Shown in pieces: positions 27,323 through 38,674 of a stretch of DNA of 64,000 nt. The stretch covers positions 148,581 through 212,580 of the forward strand of contig NZ_ANFX01000013.1 in assembly GCF_000331285.1 (NCBI RefSeq), read 5' to 3'. Source of the stretch: Porphyrobacter sp. AAP82. Its GTDB lineage: Bacteria > Pseudomonadota > Alphaproteobacteria > Sphingomonadales > Sphingomonadaceae. The notes beneath the pieces are model-generated. The model did no database searches and was not told where the DNA came from. It saw only the letters and a list, made by a program, of their open reading frames with translations. The position numbers were made by a program, and so were the translations under genes. How positions within the stretch are numbered: the first letter of the stretch is position 1; each line of letters starts with the position of its first letter.

Positions 27323-28562
27323 GCGCCACCTCGGGATCGGCCAGCAGCGCCGGGTCGATCCGGCCGCAGCCGCTTTCCAGCAGCTTCCTTGCCTGGACAT
27401 AGTCCTTCATCGTCCCCACGCAGTCGAACGCGATCGGCTTTCCGCCTTTCAGATAGACCACGGTGAACTTGCGGCTGTCGGGATCGCCGCGCACCAGAGT
27501 CTGGTCGAAGCCGAGACTGAGCCCTGCGGTCTGGAGCTTGAGGTCATACTGGTTCGACCAGAACCACGGCAGCGCGTGATAGGGCTCCTTCTCGCCCATG
27601 ATCGCGCGGGCGACCGTATTCGCCATGTCGTGCGCGTTCTGGACCGATTCGAGGCGGATCACCGCGCCATCGGCGAAAGGGTTGGCGTGCGCGGCGCAGT
27701 CGCCGATCGCGTAGATATCGTCGAGCGTGGTGCGACAGCAGAAATCGACATCGACGCCGTTCGATCCGGCCGCCCCGGCCGCGATCAGCGGCGCGACCGC
27801 AGGCACGATGCCGATGCCGACGATCACCATGTCGCAGGGCACCTCCTCACCGCTGTCGAGGCGGACGCCGGTGACCTTGCCCTCGGCCTCGCCCAGCACC
27901 GCATGGACGCCGGCCCCGAGCCGGATGTCGACGCCCTGGCGGCGGTGCTCATGGGCGTAGAAGTCCGACAGCGCCTCGCCGGCCACCCGCGCGAGCAGGC
28001 GGGGGAGCATTTCGACCAGCACCACCTCGCACCCCAACTTGCGCAGCACCGCCGCCGCTTCCAGCCCGATATAGCCGCCGCCGATCACCACCGCGCGGCT
28101 GGCCCCGTCCGCCAGCGCCTGCATCATCGCATCGGCATCGCGCTTGTCGCGGACGTAGAACACTTGCCGAAGCACCGCGCCGGGCACCGGCAGCCGGCGC
28201 GGATCGCCGCCGCCCGACCAGATCAGCTTGCGATAGGTCACCCGCCCGCCGTCCGACAGGCTCAGCGTGCGCCGCACCGGATCGATCGCGGTCACCGCAG
28301 CGCCGAGGCGCAATGCAATGTCCTTTTCCGCCCAGAATTTTTCCGGCCGGATCATGATCCGTTCGAAGCCCTTGTCCCCGGCGAGATACTCCTTGGACAG
28401 CGGAGGGCGCTCGTAGGGGGGCGCATCGTCACGGCCGATCATCATGATCGAACCCTCGTGCCCGTGCTGGCGCAAGGCGATCGCCGCCTGCGCCCCGCCA
28501 TGGCCGGTGCCGACGATCACGACGTCGGCGTGATCGGGCGCGTGGCTGTGATTGGATACCAT
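27306..28562 (-). CDS. FAD-dependent ferredoxin reductase-like oxidoreductase
   Basis: A 418-residue flavoprotein with two Rossmann domains: the FAD site [19 protein letters not shown] near 14-32 (GxGxxG), the NAD(P)H site [19 protein letters not shown] near 148-166, and [14 protein letters not shown] near 272. The architecture matches putidaredoxin reductase and rhodocoxin reductase, which pass electrons from NAD(P)H to a [2Fe-2S] ferredoxin for P450s. Two P450 genes lie elsewhere in the window, so it is a candidate electron donor; the ferredoxin is not seen. It ends 17 bases inside queG on the other strand. Confidence 0.9.
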   Translation of the reverse strand: MVSNHSHAPDHADVVIVGTGHGGAQAAIALRQHGHEGSIMMIGRDDAPPYERPPLSKEYLAGDKGFERIMIRPEKFWAEKDIALRLGAAVTAIDPVRRTLSLSDGGRVTYRKLIWSGGGDPRRLPVPGAVLRQVFYVRDKRDADAMMQALADGASRAVVIGGGYIGLEAAAVLRKLGCEVVLVEMLPRLLARVAGEALSDFYAHEHRRQGVDIRLGAGVHAVLGEAEGKVTGVRLDSGEEVPCDMVIVGIGIVPAVAPLIAAGAAGSNGVDVDFCCRTTLDDIYAIGDCAAHANPFADGAVIRLESVQNAHDMANTVARAIMGEKEPYHALPWFWSNQYDLKLQTAGLSLGFDQTLVRGDPDSRKFTVVYLKGGKPIAFDCVGTMKDYVQARKLLESGCGRIDPALLADPEVALKDLI

Positions 28563-28650
28563 GACCTGTCTTGTGCCCCTCCGGCTGGTTGCGGCCCTTG
28601 ATGTGGCGCAAATTGCCGGAGGGTCAAGCTGGAGGATTGGATACCGGCGC

Positions 28651-31600
28651 TTACCGCTCCAGCAGATTGCGCGCCTGGGCGGCGATCTGCGCGAGCATCG
28701 CCGCGCCCACCGGGGGGCGGGCCTGGGCACGGGCGACGAGCTTGCGGAACTGGGCGACGCCCTGGTGGTTGCGCTCCGTCCATTCGGCGACAGCCCCGCG
28801 CGGGTCGGCCCCGTCTGCCTTGGCCCCGCCATCGCCGCGCATCAGCCGCCGCAGGAACTCGATCCGCATCTGCTGGAAATCGCGCGCCAATCCCGAGATC
28901 AAAAGACGCTCCCACACGTCGGAGGGGCTCATGTGCGCCGCCGTGCCCTGCGCCCAGTCGAGGCCCAGGGCGGTGCCGATATCGGTGAAGGCGTGGGTCA
29001 GGAGCCGCGGCTCGATCCCGCCGCTGCGCGCAGCCTGCGCAAGGCCCACCGCGCCGTCGAAATCGAACAGCCCGGCGACCTGCCCCGCCAGCCCCTCGGG
29101 CGCGCCGATGCCGACAAAGCCGTCACGCAAGGCCCTGGAGCGCGCGCGCGGTTCCTCGGTGAGCAGCTCCTCGCGGGCCCCCACCAGCGCGGTCACGCCG
29201 GTCGCGAGGGCCTCGATCATCGCGCCGGCTGCGACCTTGCCCGCAGCGGTGCGCAGCACGTCGCTCATCAGATTGCCGACCGCGGCCGCAAGCCGGTCGA
29301 ACAGGGCGAGGCGCGCGGTTTCGGGCATGGCGGCACCTTCGAGATCGCGCCACAGCGCCTCGAGGCCGAACAGGCGCTCTGTGACCACGAAGGCCGCCGC
29401 GACCTCGGCAAGGCCCACGCCCTCTTCCTCGGCGAGTTCGAACGGATGGACCATGCCCAGCCGGTTGACGATGCGGTTGGAGAGGCTCGTCGCGATCATC
29501 TCGCGCCGCAGCCGGTGGCCCCTGATCTCGGCCGCGAAGGTTTTGCGCATCGCCGCCGGGAAGCGCGCGAGCAGCAGGGGTTCGAGCACCGGATCATCGG
29601 GCAGATCGCTCGCCTCGATCGCCGCTTGCAGCGCGAGCTTGGCCGAAGACAGCAGCACCGCGAGCTCGGGGCGGGTCAGCCCCTGGCCATCGGCAGCGCG
29701 GCGCACCAGCGCCTCGCCCTCGGCCAGACCCTCGGTGCGGCGGTCGAAATCGCCGACCTCTTCCAGCCGCTCGATCAGGCGGACATAGGCAGGGATCGCA
29801 CCCGCCCCCCCGCTCTCGGCGATGGACAGCGCGAGCGCCTGCAACCGGTTGTCCTCCAGCACCAGCGCGGCGACATCGTCGGTCATCGCGGCGAGCAGCG
29901 TGTTGCGCTTCTTGTCGGAGAGCTTGCCGCTGTTGGTCGCGGCGGCGAGCGCGATCTTGATGTTGACCTCGTTGTCCGAGCAGTCGACCCCGGCGGAATT
30001 GTCGATGAAGTCGGTGTTGATCCGCCCCCCCGCCAGCGAGAAGGCGATGCGCGCGGCCTGGGTGACGCCAAGGTTCGCGCCCTCGCCGATCACGCGGGCG
30101 CGCACTTCGGTGGCGTCGACGCGCAGGCCGTCATTGGCCGGATCGCCGACCTGGATGTGACTTTCGGCCGGGGCCTTCACATAGGTGCCGATCCCGCCGA
30201 ACCACAGGAGGTCGACCGGCGCACGCAGGATCGCGGAGATCAGCGCCTCGGGCTCGATTTCCCCCTTCTTGCCAAGAACGTCGTCAATGCCGATGGCCTC
30301 GCGCGCCTGTTTCGACAGCTTGATCACCTTGGCAGTGCGCGGGAACACGCCGCCGCCCATGGAAATCAACGCCTTGTCGTAATCCTCCCAGCTCGAGCGG
30401 GGGAGCGCGAACATCCGGGCACGCTCCTTCCAGCTGGCGAGCGGATCGGGCGCGGGGTCGATGAAGATATGGCGGTGATCGAAGGCGGCGACGAGCTTCA
30501 GCGCCTTCGACAGCAGCATCCCGTTGCCGAACACGTCGCCCGACATGTCGCCGCAGCCCGCAACGCGCACCGGCTGCGTCTGCACGTCGATGCCCATCTC
30601 GCGGAAGTGGCGCTGGACGCTCACCCACGCGCCGCGCGCGGTGATGCCCATCGCCTTGTGGTCGTAGCCGTTCGAGCCGCCGCTCGCGAAGGCATCGTCG
30701 AGCCAGAAGTCGCGGGTTTGGGCGATGCCGTTGGCGATGTCCGAGAAGGTCGCGGTGCCCTTATCGGCGGCGACCACGAAATAGGGGTCCTCTGCGTCCA
30801 GCGCGCGCACGCATTCGGGATGCACGACGCGGCCCGCGGCGATGTTGTCGGTGGCCGACAGCAGCGTGCGGATGAAGATTTCATAGGCCGCGCGGCCCTC
30901 CGCCGCCCAGCCCTCGCGGTCGATGGCGGGATTGGGAAGTTGCTTGGGATAGAACCCGCCCTTGGCCCCGGTCGGCACGATCACCGCGTTCTTGACCCGC
31001 TGGGCCTTCATCAGCCCGAGGATCTCGGTGCGGAAGTCGTCGCGCCGGTCGGACCACCTCAGGCCCCCACGCGCCACCGCGCCCGAACGCAGGTGGATGC
31101 CCTCCACGCGGGCGCTGTAGACGAAGATCTCGCGCCACGGCAGCGGCTTGGGGAGGCCCGGGACCAGATGGCTGTCGAGCTTGAAGGCCAGCGCCTCGGC
31201 GGCGGCGGGGGCGAAGGCGTTGGTGCGCAGCACCGCGCCCAACACCGCGCGGTAGAGCCTGAGCAGCCGGTCGTCATTGATCGCCGTCACCTTCGCAAGA
31301 CCGCGGGTGAAGGCGTTCTGCGCCGCGGCCATGGCCTCATCGCGGTTGCCCGCAAAGGCGGGATTGTGGCGCGCCTCGAACAGGTCGATCATCGCGGCCG
31401 TCACCTGCGGCGCGGCGGCGAGGGCATCGACCACGGTGTAGATGGTGTAGGCAAGGCCCGTCTGGCGCAGGTAGCGATAGACCGCGCGCAGCCAGTTCGC
31501 CTCGCGCGGGAGGAGGCCCGCGGCGGGGACGAGGCGGTTGAAGGGATCATCCTCCGCCGCGCCGTTGAGCACGTCCGCCAGCGCCGCCTCGATCAGCGCG

Positions 31601-33396
31601 GCGCGTTCGAGCAGCGCCCCGGCATCGCGCCCGGCCGGGAGGGTCAGCAGGAATTCGTGGATCGAGCCGAGCCCTGCATCGGTCAGATAGGTCGGCACTT
31701 CGGCGAGCACCCGGAAGCCGAAATTCTCGAAGGCGGGGACCACGTCCGACAGGGCCAGCGCGCCGCGGGTATGGTAGACCTTCAACCGCAGCGTATCGGC
31801 CCCGTCACCTGCAAGGCGGTAGAGCCGCACCGCGCGCTCGGAAGCGCGGGCGATGGCGGCGTCGGCCTCGGACAGGGTCAGCGTCCGCAGCTTGGCGATG
31901 TCGCGCGCGGCCTCTTCGGGGCCATAGGCGAGGCGGTAGCCGGTCGGGAAGGCCGGCGCATAGCGCGCGGCGAGCGCGGCGGCGCGGCCGTCATCTTCAT
32001 GCGAGGCAAGGTGGGCGGCGACCGCCTCGTTCCAGCCGCGCAGCAGATCGGCAAGCTGGGCCTCGATCGCGGCATCGTCAGGGAGGTTCGCCGAGGCGCG
32101 CACGTCGATCAGGAAGCGCAGCAGGGCGAGGGTCGAGCTTTCGATCTCGAGGCTCCAGTCGAGCAGCTTTGCACCCGGTGCGGCGAGCAGCATCGCCTGA
32201 ATCTGCATCCTGACGTCGGTGTTCATATGGTCGCGCGGCAGCCACACGAAGGCGAAGAGGTGCCGCTCGAGCGTCGCGCGGACCATGATGACACGCGGGC
32301 GCGGGCGGTCGATCAGCGCCATCTTGGCGGTGACAAGATCGGCGACGCGCTCCGGATCGAAGGCGGTGAGGAGATCGTTGGGGAGCGAGGTGAAGGCGTG
32401 GACCAGTGCCTTGCCGTTGTGGCCCGCAGGGTCAAAGCCGAGCCGCGCGGCAATATCGGCAACCATCTCCCGCAGCACCGGAACCTCGCCCGGGCGCGCA
32501 TTCATCGCCGCGCTGGTCCACAGCCCGGCATGGATCGAGAGCGCGGCGATCCTGCCCTTTTCGCGAACCGGCACGATGAACAGGTCGAGCGGGCTGGTGC
32601 GGTGGACGCGCGACTGAACGTTGCTCTTGATCGCCAGCATCGCCTTGGGGCTGCCGGCCTTTTCTGCCGCATCGAACCATTCGAAGGCGCGGGCGAAGGA
32701 AATGTCGGCGAGCAGATCGGGCGAGGAGGCGCGGCAAATGCCGAGGCGCGCTTCGGTGCTGCCGTCGCGGCGGCGGGTCATGTGGCCCAGTTGGGTGAGC
32801 ATCCCGCCCCCCAGCCAGCCGAGCAGCGCGCCGGCTTCGGCATCGAGCGCTCCGGCCGCTGCGGCATCGGCGGCCATCGCTGCCTGCATGTGCGGCCAGT
32901 CGGCGACCGCGGCGTGGACATCGCCGAGCGTCGCTTCGAGCGCCTCGATCAGCTCGCGCCGCTGGCGGGCATCGACGCGCGGGGTCTCGATATAGATCAG
33001 CGATTCGCGTTGTCCGGGTTGTTTGGTGCCCGACGTGCCGAGAGCCGTGATCGTGCCTTGCGCGTCGCGCTCCACAGGCACCACCGGGTGCAGCAGGCGG
33101 TCGATGCCGAGCCCCTGCGCCGAAATCGTCGCCGCGAGCGAATCGACCAGGAAGGGCTGGTCGTCGTTGATGATCGCGATGCGCAGATGGCGCCGCGCGC
33201 CGCTGGTGGATTCGAGCTGGACGATGGGCTCGCCCGCGCGGCGAGTCGCGGCGGCGGCGAGCAGCCAGCCGGCCGCCTCGTCCAGGACCGCCTTGTCGGC
33301 GCCCGCATCGCCAGGCAGCAACGAGGCTTCGAGCGCGACCCGCAAGGCCTTGACGAGCGCTTTTGCTGGCGCGGCGGCGACGGTCTTCGATGCCAT
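28651..33396 (-). CDS. gdhB: NAD-dependent glutamate dehydrogenase, 180-kDa class
   Basis: A 1581-residue protein of the large NAD-glutamate dehydrogenase family, oxidising glutamate to 2-oxoglutarate and ammonia. The N-terminal half contains ACT-like regulatory regions; the catalytic core starts near residue 780, with [23 protein letters not shown], the Lys-bearing [14 protein letters not shown] near 812, [14 protein letters not shown] near 950 and [11 protein letters not shown] near 1070. A helical C-terminal domain completes it. Length is typical for the class. It is monocistronic between two gaps (88 and 137 bases). Confidence 0.96.
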   Translation of the reverse strand: MASKTVAAAPAKALVKALRVALEASLLPGDAGADKAVLDEAAGWLLAAAATRRAGEPIVQLESTSGARRHLRIAIINDDQPFLVDSLAATISAQGLGIDRLLHPVVPVERDAQGTITALGTSGTKQPGQRESLIYIETPRVDARQRRELIEALEATLGDVHAAVADWPHMQAAMAADAAAAGALDAEAGALLGWLGGGMLTQLGHMTRRRDGSTEARLGICRASSPDLLADISFARAFEWFDAAEKAGSPKAMLAIKSNVQSRVHRTSPLDLFIVPVREKGRIAALSIHAGLWTSAAMNARPGEVPVLREMVADIAARLGFDPAGHNGKALVHAFTSLPNDLLTAFDPERVADLVTAKMALIDRPRPRVIMVRATLERHLFAFVWLPRDHMNTDVRMQIQAMLLAAPGAKLLDWSLEIESSTLALLRFLIDVRASANLPDDAAIEAQLADLLRGWNEAVAAHLASHEDDGRAAALAARYAPAFPTGYRLAYGPEEAARDIAKLRTLTLSEADAAIARASERAVRLYRLAGDGADTLRLKVYHTRGALALSDVVPAFENFGFRVLAEVPTYLTDAGLGSIHEFLLTLPAGRDAGALLERAALIEAALADVLNGAAEDDPFNRLVPAAGLLPREANWLRAVYRYLRQTGLAYTIYTVVDALAAAPQVTAAMIDLFEARHNPAFAGNRDEAMAAAQNAFTRGLAKVTAINDDRLLRLYRAVLGAVLRTNAFAPAAAEALAFKLDSHLVPGLPKPLPWREIFVYSARVEGIHLRSGAVARGGLRWSDRRDDFRTEILGLMKAQRVKNAVIVPTGAKGGFYPKQLPNPAIDREGWAAEGRAAYEIFIRTLLSATDNIAAGRVVHPECVRALDAEDPYFVVAADKGTATFSDIANGIAQTRDFWLDDAFASGGSNGYDHKAMGITARGAWVSVQRHFREMGIDVQTQPVRVAGCGDMSGDVFGNGMLLSKALKLVAAFDHRHIFIDPAPDPLASWKERARMFALPRSSWEDYDKALISMGGGVFPRTAKVIKLSKQAREAIGIDDVLGKKGEIEPEALISAILRAPVDLLWFGGIGTYVKAPAESHIQVGDPANDGLRVDATEVRARVIGEGANLGVTQAARIAFSLAGGRINTDFIDNSAGVDCSDNEVNIKIALAAATNSGKLSDKKRNTLLAAMTDDVAALVLEDNRLQALALSIAESGGAGAIPAYVRLIERLEEVGDFDRRTEGLAEGEALVRRAADGQGLTRPELAVLLSSAKLALQAAIEASDLPDDPVLEPLLLARFPAAMRKTFAAEIRGHRLRREMIATSLSNRIVNRLGMVHPFELAEEEGVGLAEVAAAFVVTERLFGLEALWRDLEGAAMPETARLALFDRLAAAVGNLMSDVLRTAAGKVAAGAMIEALATGVTALVGAREELLTEEPRARSRALRDGFVGIGAPEGLAGQVAGLFDFDGAVGLAQAARSGGIEPRLLTHAFTDIGTALGLDWAQGTAAHMSPSDVWERLLISGLARDFQQMRIEFLRRLMRGDGGAKADGADPRGAVAEWTERNHQGVAQFRKLVARAQARPPVGAAMLAQIAAQARNLLER

Positions 33397-33533
33397 GATC
33401 GGCTCCTGCTCCTGCGGATCCGGCCTTGAGCGACTGTAATTTTATTATGCCGGATTGTTGTTATCGTGTCTGGCCGCGATACGCCTTTACCCCCGCCCAG
33501 TGCAAGCGCGATGATTGCGGAGCCGCCCGGCGC

Positions 33534-34529
33534 CTAAGCGGCAACCATCGCGCGGCAGGCGTCGAGCGTCAGTTCGAGGCTGCGGATGCGGGCTTGCGGA
33601 TCATAGGTCGCGCCGCACAGCATGATCTCGTCGGCGCCGGTGCGGGCCACGAAAGCCGCGATCCCCTCGCGCACCTGTGCGGGCGTTCCGACTGCGGCGG
33701 CCTGCCCGATATGCGCGAGCATCGCCTGCGCGGTGGCCGGCAGCGTGTCGGTGTAGCCTTCCACCGGCGGCGGCAGCTTGCCGGGGTTGCCGGTGCGCAG
33801 CCGCACGAAGCTCTGCTGCTGCGAGGAGGCGAGGAGGCGCGCCTCGCCTTCGGTATCGGCGGCAAAGACGTTCATGGCGACCATCACATGCGGGCGGCCA
33901 AGCGCCTCGGAGGGCTGGAAGTCACGGCGGTAGACCGCCAGCGCCGCATCGAGGTGGTCGGGCGCGAAATGCGCGGCGAAGGCGTAGGGCAGGCCGAGCT
34001 TGGCCGCCAGTTGCGCGCCGAACAGGCTCGATCCCAGCATCCACAATTCCACCTTGGCGCCGAGACCCGGGGTGGCGCTGATCGGGAGGTCGTAGTCGCC
34101 CGTCAGCAGCGCGCGCAGTTCGACCACGTCCTGCGGGAAATATTCGGCGGCCTGGTGGAGGTTCTTGCGCAGCGCCCGCTGCAATTCCGGCCCCGCCCCC
34201 GGCGCGCGGCCCAGCCCCAAGTCGATCCGCCCGGGGAACAGCGCGTCCAGTGTCCCGAACTGCTCGGCGATCTGGAACGGGGTGTGGTTGGGGAGCATGA
34301 TCCCGCCCGATCCGATACGGATGCGGCTGGTGGCATTGCCGATATGCGCGAGCACCACCGAGGTTGCGCCGCCCGCGATCCCGTCCATCGCGTGATGTTC
34401 GGCGACCCAGAAGCGGTCGCAGCCGAAGGTTTCGGCGGCGCGGGCAAGGTCGGTGGTGGCGGCAAAGGCCTCTTGCAGAGTCCCGCCCTCGCGCACCGGA
34501 ACCAGATCGAGCACGGAGAAACGGGTCAT
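33534..34529 (-). CDS. LLM class flavin-dependent oxidoreductase
   Basis: A 331-residue luciferase-like monooxygenase. The group MsnO8/YhbW is indicated by SVLDLVPVREG at the start, RFWVAEHHAMDGIAGGATSVVL near 40-60, IRIGSGGIMLPNHTPFQIAEQFGTLDALFPGRIDLGLGR-type segments near 70-108 (seen in pieces), and a C-terminal GADEIMLCGATYDP. It would use reduced flavin supplied by a reductase; substrate unknown. Its ATG overlaps the TPR gene stop by 4 bases, so the two are coupled. Confidence 0.9.
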   Translation of the reverse strand: MTRFSVLDLVPVREGGTLQEAFAATTDLARAAETFGCDRFWVAEHHAMDGIAGGATSVVLAHIGNATSRIRIGSGGIMLPNHTPFQIAEQFGTLDALFPGRIDLGLGRAPGAGPELQRALRKNLHQAAEYFPQDVVELRALLTGDYDLPISATPGLGAKVELWMLGSSLFGAQLAAKLGLPYAFAAHFAPDHLDAALAVYRRDFQPSEALGRPHVMVAMNVFAADTEGEARLLASSQQQSFVRLRTGNPGKLPPPVEGYTDTLPATAQAMLAHIGQAAAVGTPAQVREGIAAFVARTGADEIMLCGATYDPQARIRSLELTLDACRAMVAA

Positions 34530-35425
34530 GGCTTCGCGGTCTCCTCGGGAGCCTCCTGTGGCGCGGGCACAGTGTCGCCCGCATCCCCGATCTGCGCAAG
34601 ATAGTCCTTGGCGGTGGTGGCGACCGGGCCATCGGGGGCGAGCGCGATGACCGATTGCCAGCTCTTGCGCGCAGCCTCGTCGCGGCCCGCGAGCACGGCG
34701 ATCACCCCGGCCTCGAGCGCGGTTTCGGGGTTGGTGGGAGCGAGGGTGGCAGCCCGTTCGATCGCGGTCTGGGCCTCGGGCAGGCGTTCCAGCCGCCGCA
34801 GCAAGGTCGCCTTGAGCAGCCAGCCCTCGGCGCGGTCCGGCGCGAGCGCGGTGGCATTCTCGAGCGCGGCGAGCGCTTCGTCGCCGCGGCCGAGGGCGAC
34901 GAGCGCGCGGGCGCGGTCGCTGGCGGCGATGGCTTCGAGCAGCGGTGCTTTCGCGGCGCGCGCATCGCTCTCGGCCTGGTCCAGCAGGGCAATCGCGCCC
35001 CCGGCATCCCCGCCGCCCAGCGCGGCGGCTCCGGCGAGCGCGGCAAAGCGGGCGCGGGCGCGGGGCTCGGCCGCGGGCGTCTCCTCGCGCGCGGCGGTGA
35101 AGGCGGTGCGCGCGTCCTGCCACATCCCCAGCTGCGCCGCCGCCGTGCCGAGGCAGTGGTTGGCGAGCACGCGGTCGGCGCCCGTCGTCTCGGCGCGGCG
35201 GATCTGCGCCATGGCATGGGCGCGCGCCGGGTCTTCATCGAGCGTGCCGAGGCACCCGGCGAGCCATGCGCTGACCGGATCGGGCCCGGCCTCGGGCGCG
35301 GGCTCGGCCTGCACCTGTTCGCGCGGCGGGCGGTCGCGCACCAGATCATCGTTGGCGATCGCGCCCCCCATCGGGTTGGGGCCGAGTTGCAGGGCGAGTC
35401 CGAGGAGGAAGGGCGATAAGGGCAC
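34526..35425 (-). CDS. Tetratricopeptide repeat protein
   Basis: A 299-residue, Ala-rich helical protein. Repeats of the TPR type are visible from about residue 80 to 270, for example GMWQDARTAFTAA, DRARALVALGRGDEALAALE, ATALAPDRAEGWLLKATLLR and AATLAPTNPETALEAGV. It starts at a GTG, with a short hydrophobic segment (FLLGLALQL) that might be a weak signal or anchor. It likely works as a protein-interaction scaffold. It is followed by the LLM oxidoreductase and preceded by an alpha/beta hydrolase 11 bases away. Confidence 0.8.
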   Translation of the reverse strand: MPLSPFLLGLALQLGPNPMGGAIANDDLVRDRPPREQVQAEPAPEAGPDPVSAWLAGCLGTLDEDPARAHAMAQIRRAETTGADRVLANHCLGTAAAQLGMWQDARTAFTAAREETPAAEPRARARFAALAGAAALGGGDAGGAIALLDQAESDARAAKAPLLEAIAASDRARALVALGRGDEALAALENATALAPDRAEGWLLKATLLRRLERLPEAQTAIERAATLAPTNPETALEAGVIAVLAGRDEAARKSWQSVIALAPDGPVATTAKDYLAQIGDAGDTVPAPQEAPEETAKP

Positions 35426-35436
35426 TTTGGGGCGCG

Positions 35437-36171
35437 CTATCCGTAGAATTCGGCCACGATGGCCTTGAGGAGGGCAATGTCGCTGTCCCGCGACAGGCGG
35501 TGATCGCCGTCCTCTACCAGCGTTACCTGAACGTCACCCGACCGCAGCGCCGCCTTCAGACGAAGCGATATGTCCGACGGCACGTCCGCATCGGCCTTGC
35601 CATGGATGAGCCGCACGCGGCAGGCGAGGTCGATCGGCGAATCGAGCCTGAGGTGGCATTCGGCATCGGCGAAGAATTTGGCGTGGGTGGGGGTCGGCTC
35701 GGGTCCGTAGGGGTTGGGCTCGAAAATTGTCTCGCCCGCTGCGAGCGCCGCGCGCTGTTCATCCGAATAGCCCCAGCGGGTGAAATCGGGGGCCGGCGCG
35801 ATGCCGATCAGCCCGGCGAGGCGGTGCTTCAGGTGCTCGGCGACCAGCAGCATCAGCCACCCGCCCATCGACGAGCCGACGAGCAGCACCGGGCCTGCGA
35901 CATAGGAGGCGACCAGCGCCAGCACCTCGTCGCGCCAGCCCGAGAGCATGCCGTCGGCAAAGTCGCCGTCCGATTGTCCGCAGCCCGAATAGTCGAACAG
36001 CAGGCAGGCGCGTCCGGCCAATTCGGCCTCGGCGAACAGCGCGCTCGCCTTGCTGCCGCTCATATCGCTCATGTAGCCCGGCAGGAACACGAGACACGGG
36101 CCCCGCCCATGGGTGTAGCGGAAGGCGACGCGGCGCCCGTCATACAGGGTGTGGTGAAGAAGCGCAGTCAT
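35437..36171 (-). CDS. Alpha/beta hydrolase
   Basis: A 244-residue cytoplasmic alpha/beta hydrolase. The nucleophile elbow is VGSSMGGW near residue 93 (GxSxG), the oxyanion region LVFLPGYMSDMSGSK near 29, the acidic residue lies in HGKADADVP near 195 and the His in EDGDHRLSRD near 220. It resembles palmitoyl-thioesterase ABHD10/YqiA-like esterases; substrate unknown. The ATG at 36171 is chosen as it gives the usual family start; it diverges from phoD over 70 bases. Confidence 0.87.
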   Translation of the reverse strand: MTALLHHTLYDGRRVAFRYTHGRGPCLVFLPGYMSDMSGSKASALFAEAELAGRACLLFDYSGCGQSDGDFADGMLSGWRDEVLALVASYVAGPVLLVGSSMGGWLMLLVAEHLKHRLAGLIGIAPAPDFTRWGYSDEQRAALAAGETIFEPNPYGPEPTPTHAKFFADAECHLRLDSPIDLACRVRLIHGKADADVPSDISLRLKAALRSGDVQVTLVEDGDHRLSRDSDIALLKAIVAEFYG

Positions 36172-36241
36172 GCGCCGCTCCATGCCCCGCGCGCGGCCGA
36201 TTGTCACGCAAGCGCAACCGGAGGGGGATAGCGAGCGGACC

Positions 36242-37900
36242 ATGATCAAGACCGAACCTGCGGCCCAGCCCGCTGCCACCGCGCTCACCCGGCGCTCGCT
36301 GTTCACCCTTGCCGGAGCGGGCGCCGCGATGGCATCGGCCCCTGCCGCTGCGACCGGCTTCGGCACCGGCTTCACGCATTGCGTGGCGAGCGGCGAGCCG
36401 GCGGCAACCTCGGTCCTGCTGTGGACCCGCTATGTCGCGGGCGCGGAAACCAGGCTGACCTGGCAGGTGAGCGAGACCGAAAATTTCACCAGACCCGTCG
36501 CCGAAGGCGCCGTCACCGCCTCTCCGCAACGCGACTGGTGCGCCAAGGGCGTCGCCACCGGCCTGTCGCCCGACAAGTGGTATTTCTACCGCTTCCTCGC
36601 GCCCGATGGCACCGCCTCGCCCGTGGGCCGGACCCGCACGCTCCCGGAAGGTCCTTCGGCGCAGTTCCGGATGGCGGTGTTCTCGTGCTCGAATTTCGGG
36701 TTCGGCTGGTTCAACGCCTATGGTCACGCAGTCGAGGCGAATGACTGCGACCTTGCGGTCCATCTTGGCGATTACATCTACGAATATGCCGCCGGGAACT
36801 ATCCGGACAAGGGCAAGATCGTGGAGGGCCGCGTGCTCGCGCCGACCACCGAGATCGTCGCGCTGACCGATTACCGCCTGCGCTACGCCACCTACCGCGC
36901 CGACCCCGATCTCCAGCGCCTCCACCAGGTGCTGCCGATGATCACCGTCTGGGACGACCACGAAAGCGCGAACGATTCGTGGGAGAACGGCGCGGAGAAC
37001 CATCAGGAGGGGCCCGAGGGCACCTGGGCGGTGCGCAAGGCGGCGGCGAAGCAGGCCTACCGCGAATGGCTCCCCGTGGCCGACACCGCCTATTCGACCT
37101 ATCAGGTCGGCAGCCTTGCCACGCTGTTCCGGATCGACACCCGCCTCGAAGGCCGCGACGAGCAGCTCGATCTGGAAAAGATCATGGCCGGGGCCAAGGA
37201 CCCGCAGGCGCTGATGGCCGCGCTCGAGAAGTTCCGTGACGGCGAATGGGCCGCCAAGGACCGCCAGTTGCTCGGCGAGACGCAGGAAGCATGGCTGGGC
37301 GCGGCGCTGGCTGCTTCGACGAAGGCGGGGACGCAGTGGCAGGTGCTGCTCCAGCAGGTGCTGATGGGCCAGCTGCGCACCCCCAAGGATTTTGCCGAGG
37401 GGATCGGCGCGGGGCTGCCCGATTTCGTGAAGCAGCGCCTTGCTGCGGCAGCGGCGGCGAGCCAGGCGGGCCTGCCTTCCAACATGGACGCATGGGACGG
37501 CTACCCCGCCGCCCGCGCCCGCGTGTTCAAGGCCGCGCTCGAGGCGAATGCCAACCTGGTGGTGCTTGCCGGCGACACCCACAATGCCTGGGCCTTCGAC
37601 CTCGCACATGAAGGCACCCCCGTCGGCGTCGAGCTGGGCGGCAATTCGGTGAGCTCGCCCGGGTTCGAAAGCTACCTCACCTTCGTCAAGCCCGACGTGC
37701 TGGCCGCCGCGCTGGTCGCCGAGAACGAGCAGCTCAAATGGGCCGATACCGCGCAGCGCGGCTACATGATGGTCGAGCTGACCCCGGCGCGCGCCACCAC
37801 CGAATACCGCTTTGTCGCGGGGATCAAGCAGCGCTCGACGAAGCTGGCCGGAACCCGGCGGATCACGACCGACAAGGGCTCGGCCAAGCTCGCCGTCTGA
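36242..37900 (+). CDS. phoD: Alkaline phosphatase D family protein
   Basis: A 552-residue secreted phosphatase/phosphodiesterase. Twin-arginine signal TRRSLFTLAGAGAAM near residues 15-29 fits Tat export. Then a small N-terminal beta domain (GEPAATSVLLWTRY) and the metallophosphatase core: FSCSNFGFGWFNAYGH, DLAVHLGDYIYEYA near 175, VWDDHESANDSWENG near 238 and LAGDTHNAWAFDL near 443. Members hydrolyse phosphomonoesters or teichoic-acid-type diesters with Ca2+ and Fe3+. No Pho box was recognised upstream. Confidence 0.93.
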   Translation: MIKTEPAAQPAATALTRRSLFTLAGAGAAMASAPAAATGFGTGFTHCVASGEPAATSVLLWTRYVAGAETRLTWQVSETENFTRPVAEGAVTASPQRDWCAKGVATGLSPDKWYFYRFLAPDGTASPVGRTRTLPEGPSAQFRMAVFSCSNFGFGWFNAYGHAVEANDCDLAVHLGDYIYEYAAGNYPDKGKIVEGRVLAPTTEIVALTDYRLRYATYRADPDLQRLHQVLPMITVWDDHESANDSWENGAENHQEGPEGTWAVRKAAAKQAYREWLPVADTAYSTYQVGSLATLFRIDTRLEGRDEQLDLEKIMAGAKDPQALMAALEKFRDGEWAAKDRQLLGETQEAWLGAALAASTKAGTQWQVLLQQVLMGQLRTPKDFAEGIGAGLPDFVKQRLAAAAAASQAGLPSNMDAWDGYPAARARVFKAALEANANLVVLAGDTHNAWAFDLAHEGTPVGVELGGNSVSSPGFESYLTFVKPDVLAAALVAENEQLKWADTAQRGYMMVELTPARATTEYRFVAGIKQRSTKLAGTRRITTDKGSAKLAV

Positions 37901-37984
37901 GATCGGCCTCGCGCCCGGGTGCGATGACGAGTTGTTAAGCGCCAGGCCTTAGATCGGACCCGTCCAATAATTGGGGGGTCTGGC

Positions 37985-38674
37985 ATGCGGTTTCTGGCAA
38001 TGGTCGCAGGCGCGGGGGTGCTCGGCACCGGCGCCTATGTCGGCGGGGTGTTCGACCGGGGCGAATATTACGCCATGGCCCCCAAGGATGTCGAAGCGCG
38101 CCTTGCGGACATGAATTTCGGCGCCGAGGTCAATGGCGAGGGCAGTGACGAGGCGATCCGCCTTGCGCTGCGCAGCCGCGGGCCGAGCCTGTTGCGCTGG
38201 GATGTGATGGTCGACGGCAAGCGCGCGGGCGAAGTGCGCGCCAACCTTGCTCCGGCCGATACCGGCACACGGGTCAGCGTCACCTTCCAGTTCGCCGAGG
38301 GCGACAACATGATGGGTCTCGAGGAAGACCCGCTGGTCAACGACATCGCCCGTATCGCGATGGAGGAGAAGGTCGATTCGACCCTCGACGGCCGCGCCTT
38401 CGACAAGCGGCGGATGCAGGCCCGGATGGCCGCGATGATCGCCGCCAACCCGGGCAAGGTCGCCACCTTGCAGAAATCGCTGCGCGACAACATCGACAAG
38501 GAAATGCTGGAGGCAGAGCGCGACTTTTCCGAGGTCGATGCCGCTGGCGAATATGGCAAGCCCGGCTCCTATGGCGAGCCGGGCTCCTACGGCAAGCCGA
38601 CGATGTCGGCCAAGCCCCAGCGCCCGGCCGATTACGAGGACACCCACGCCGACGGCGGGTGGGGCGACAACTAG
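37985..38674 (+). CDS. Membrane-anchored protein of unknown function with repeat tail
   Basis: A 229-residue protein with a short N-terminal hydrophobic segment (FLAMVAGAGVLGTGAYVGGVF), a middle domain of mixed alpha/beta character (RSRGPSLLRWDVMVDGKRAGEV, VSVTFQFAEGDN) and a helical part, ending in a low-complexity tail where the unit GSYG(K/E)P repeats three times near residues 192-206, encoded by nearly identical 15-base units. I do not recognise the family. Its stop overlaps the convergent hydrolase stop (CTAG). Confidence 0.75.
   Translation: MRFLAMVAGAGVLGTGAYVGGVFDRGEYYAMAPKDVEARLADMNFGAEVNGEGSDEAIRLALRSRGPSLLRWDVMVDGKRAGEVRANLAPADTGTRVSVTFQFAEGDNMMGLEEDPLVNDIARIAMEEKVDSTLDGRAFDKRRMQARMAAMIAANPGKVATLQKSLRDNIDKEMLEAERDFSEVDAAGEYGKPGSYGEPGSYGKPTMSAKPQRPADYEDTHADGGWGDN

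Noticed and set aside
28552..33429. A very long open frame (about 1625 codons) on the plus strand opposite glutamate dehydrogenase
   Set aside because: It mirrors the codon pattern of the GDH gene, has no family signature, and its composition (Arg/Gly/His-rich) is typical of an antisense frame in high-GC DNA. Other long antisense frames (for example 3794-5428, 56856-58076, 7957-9288) were rejected for the same reason.
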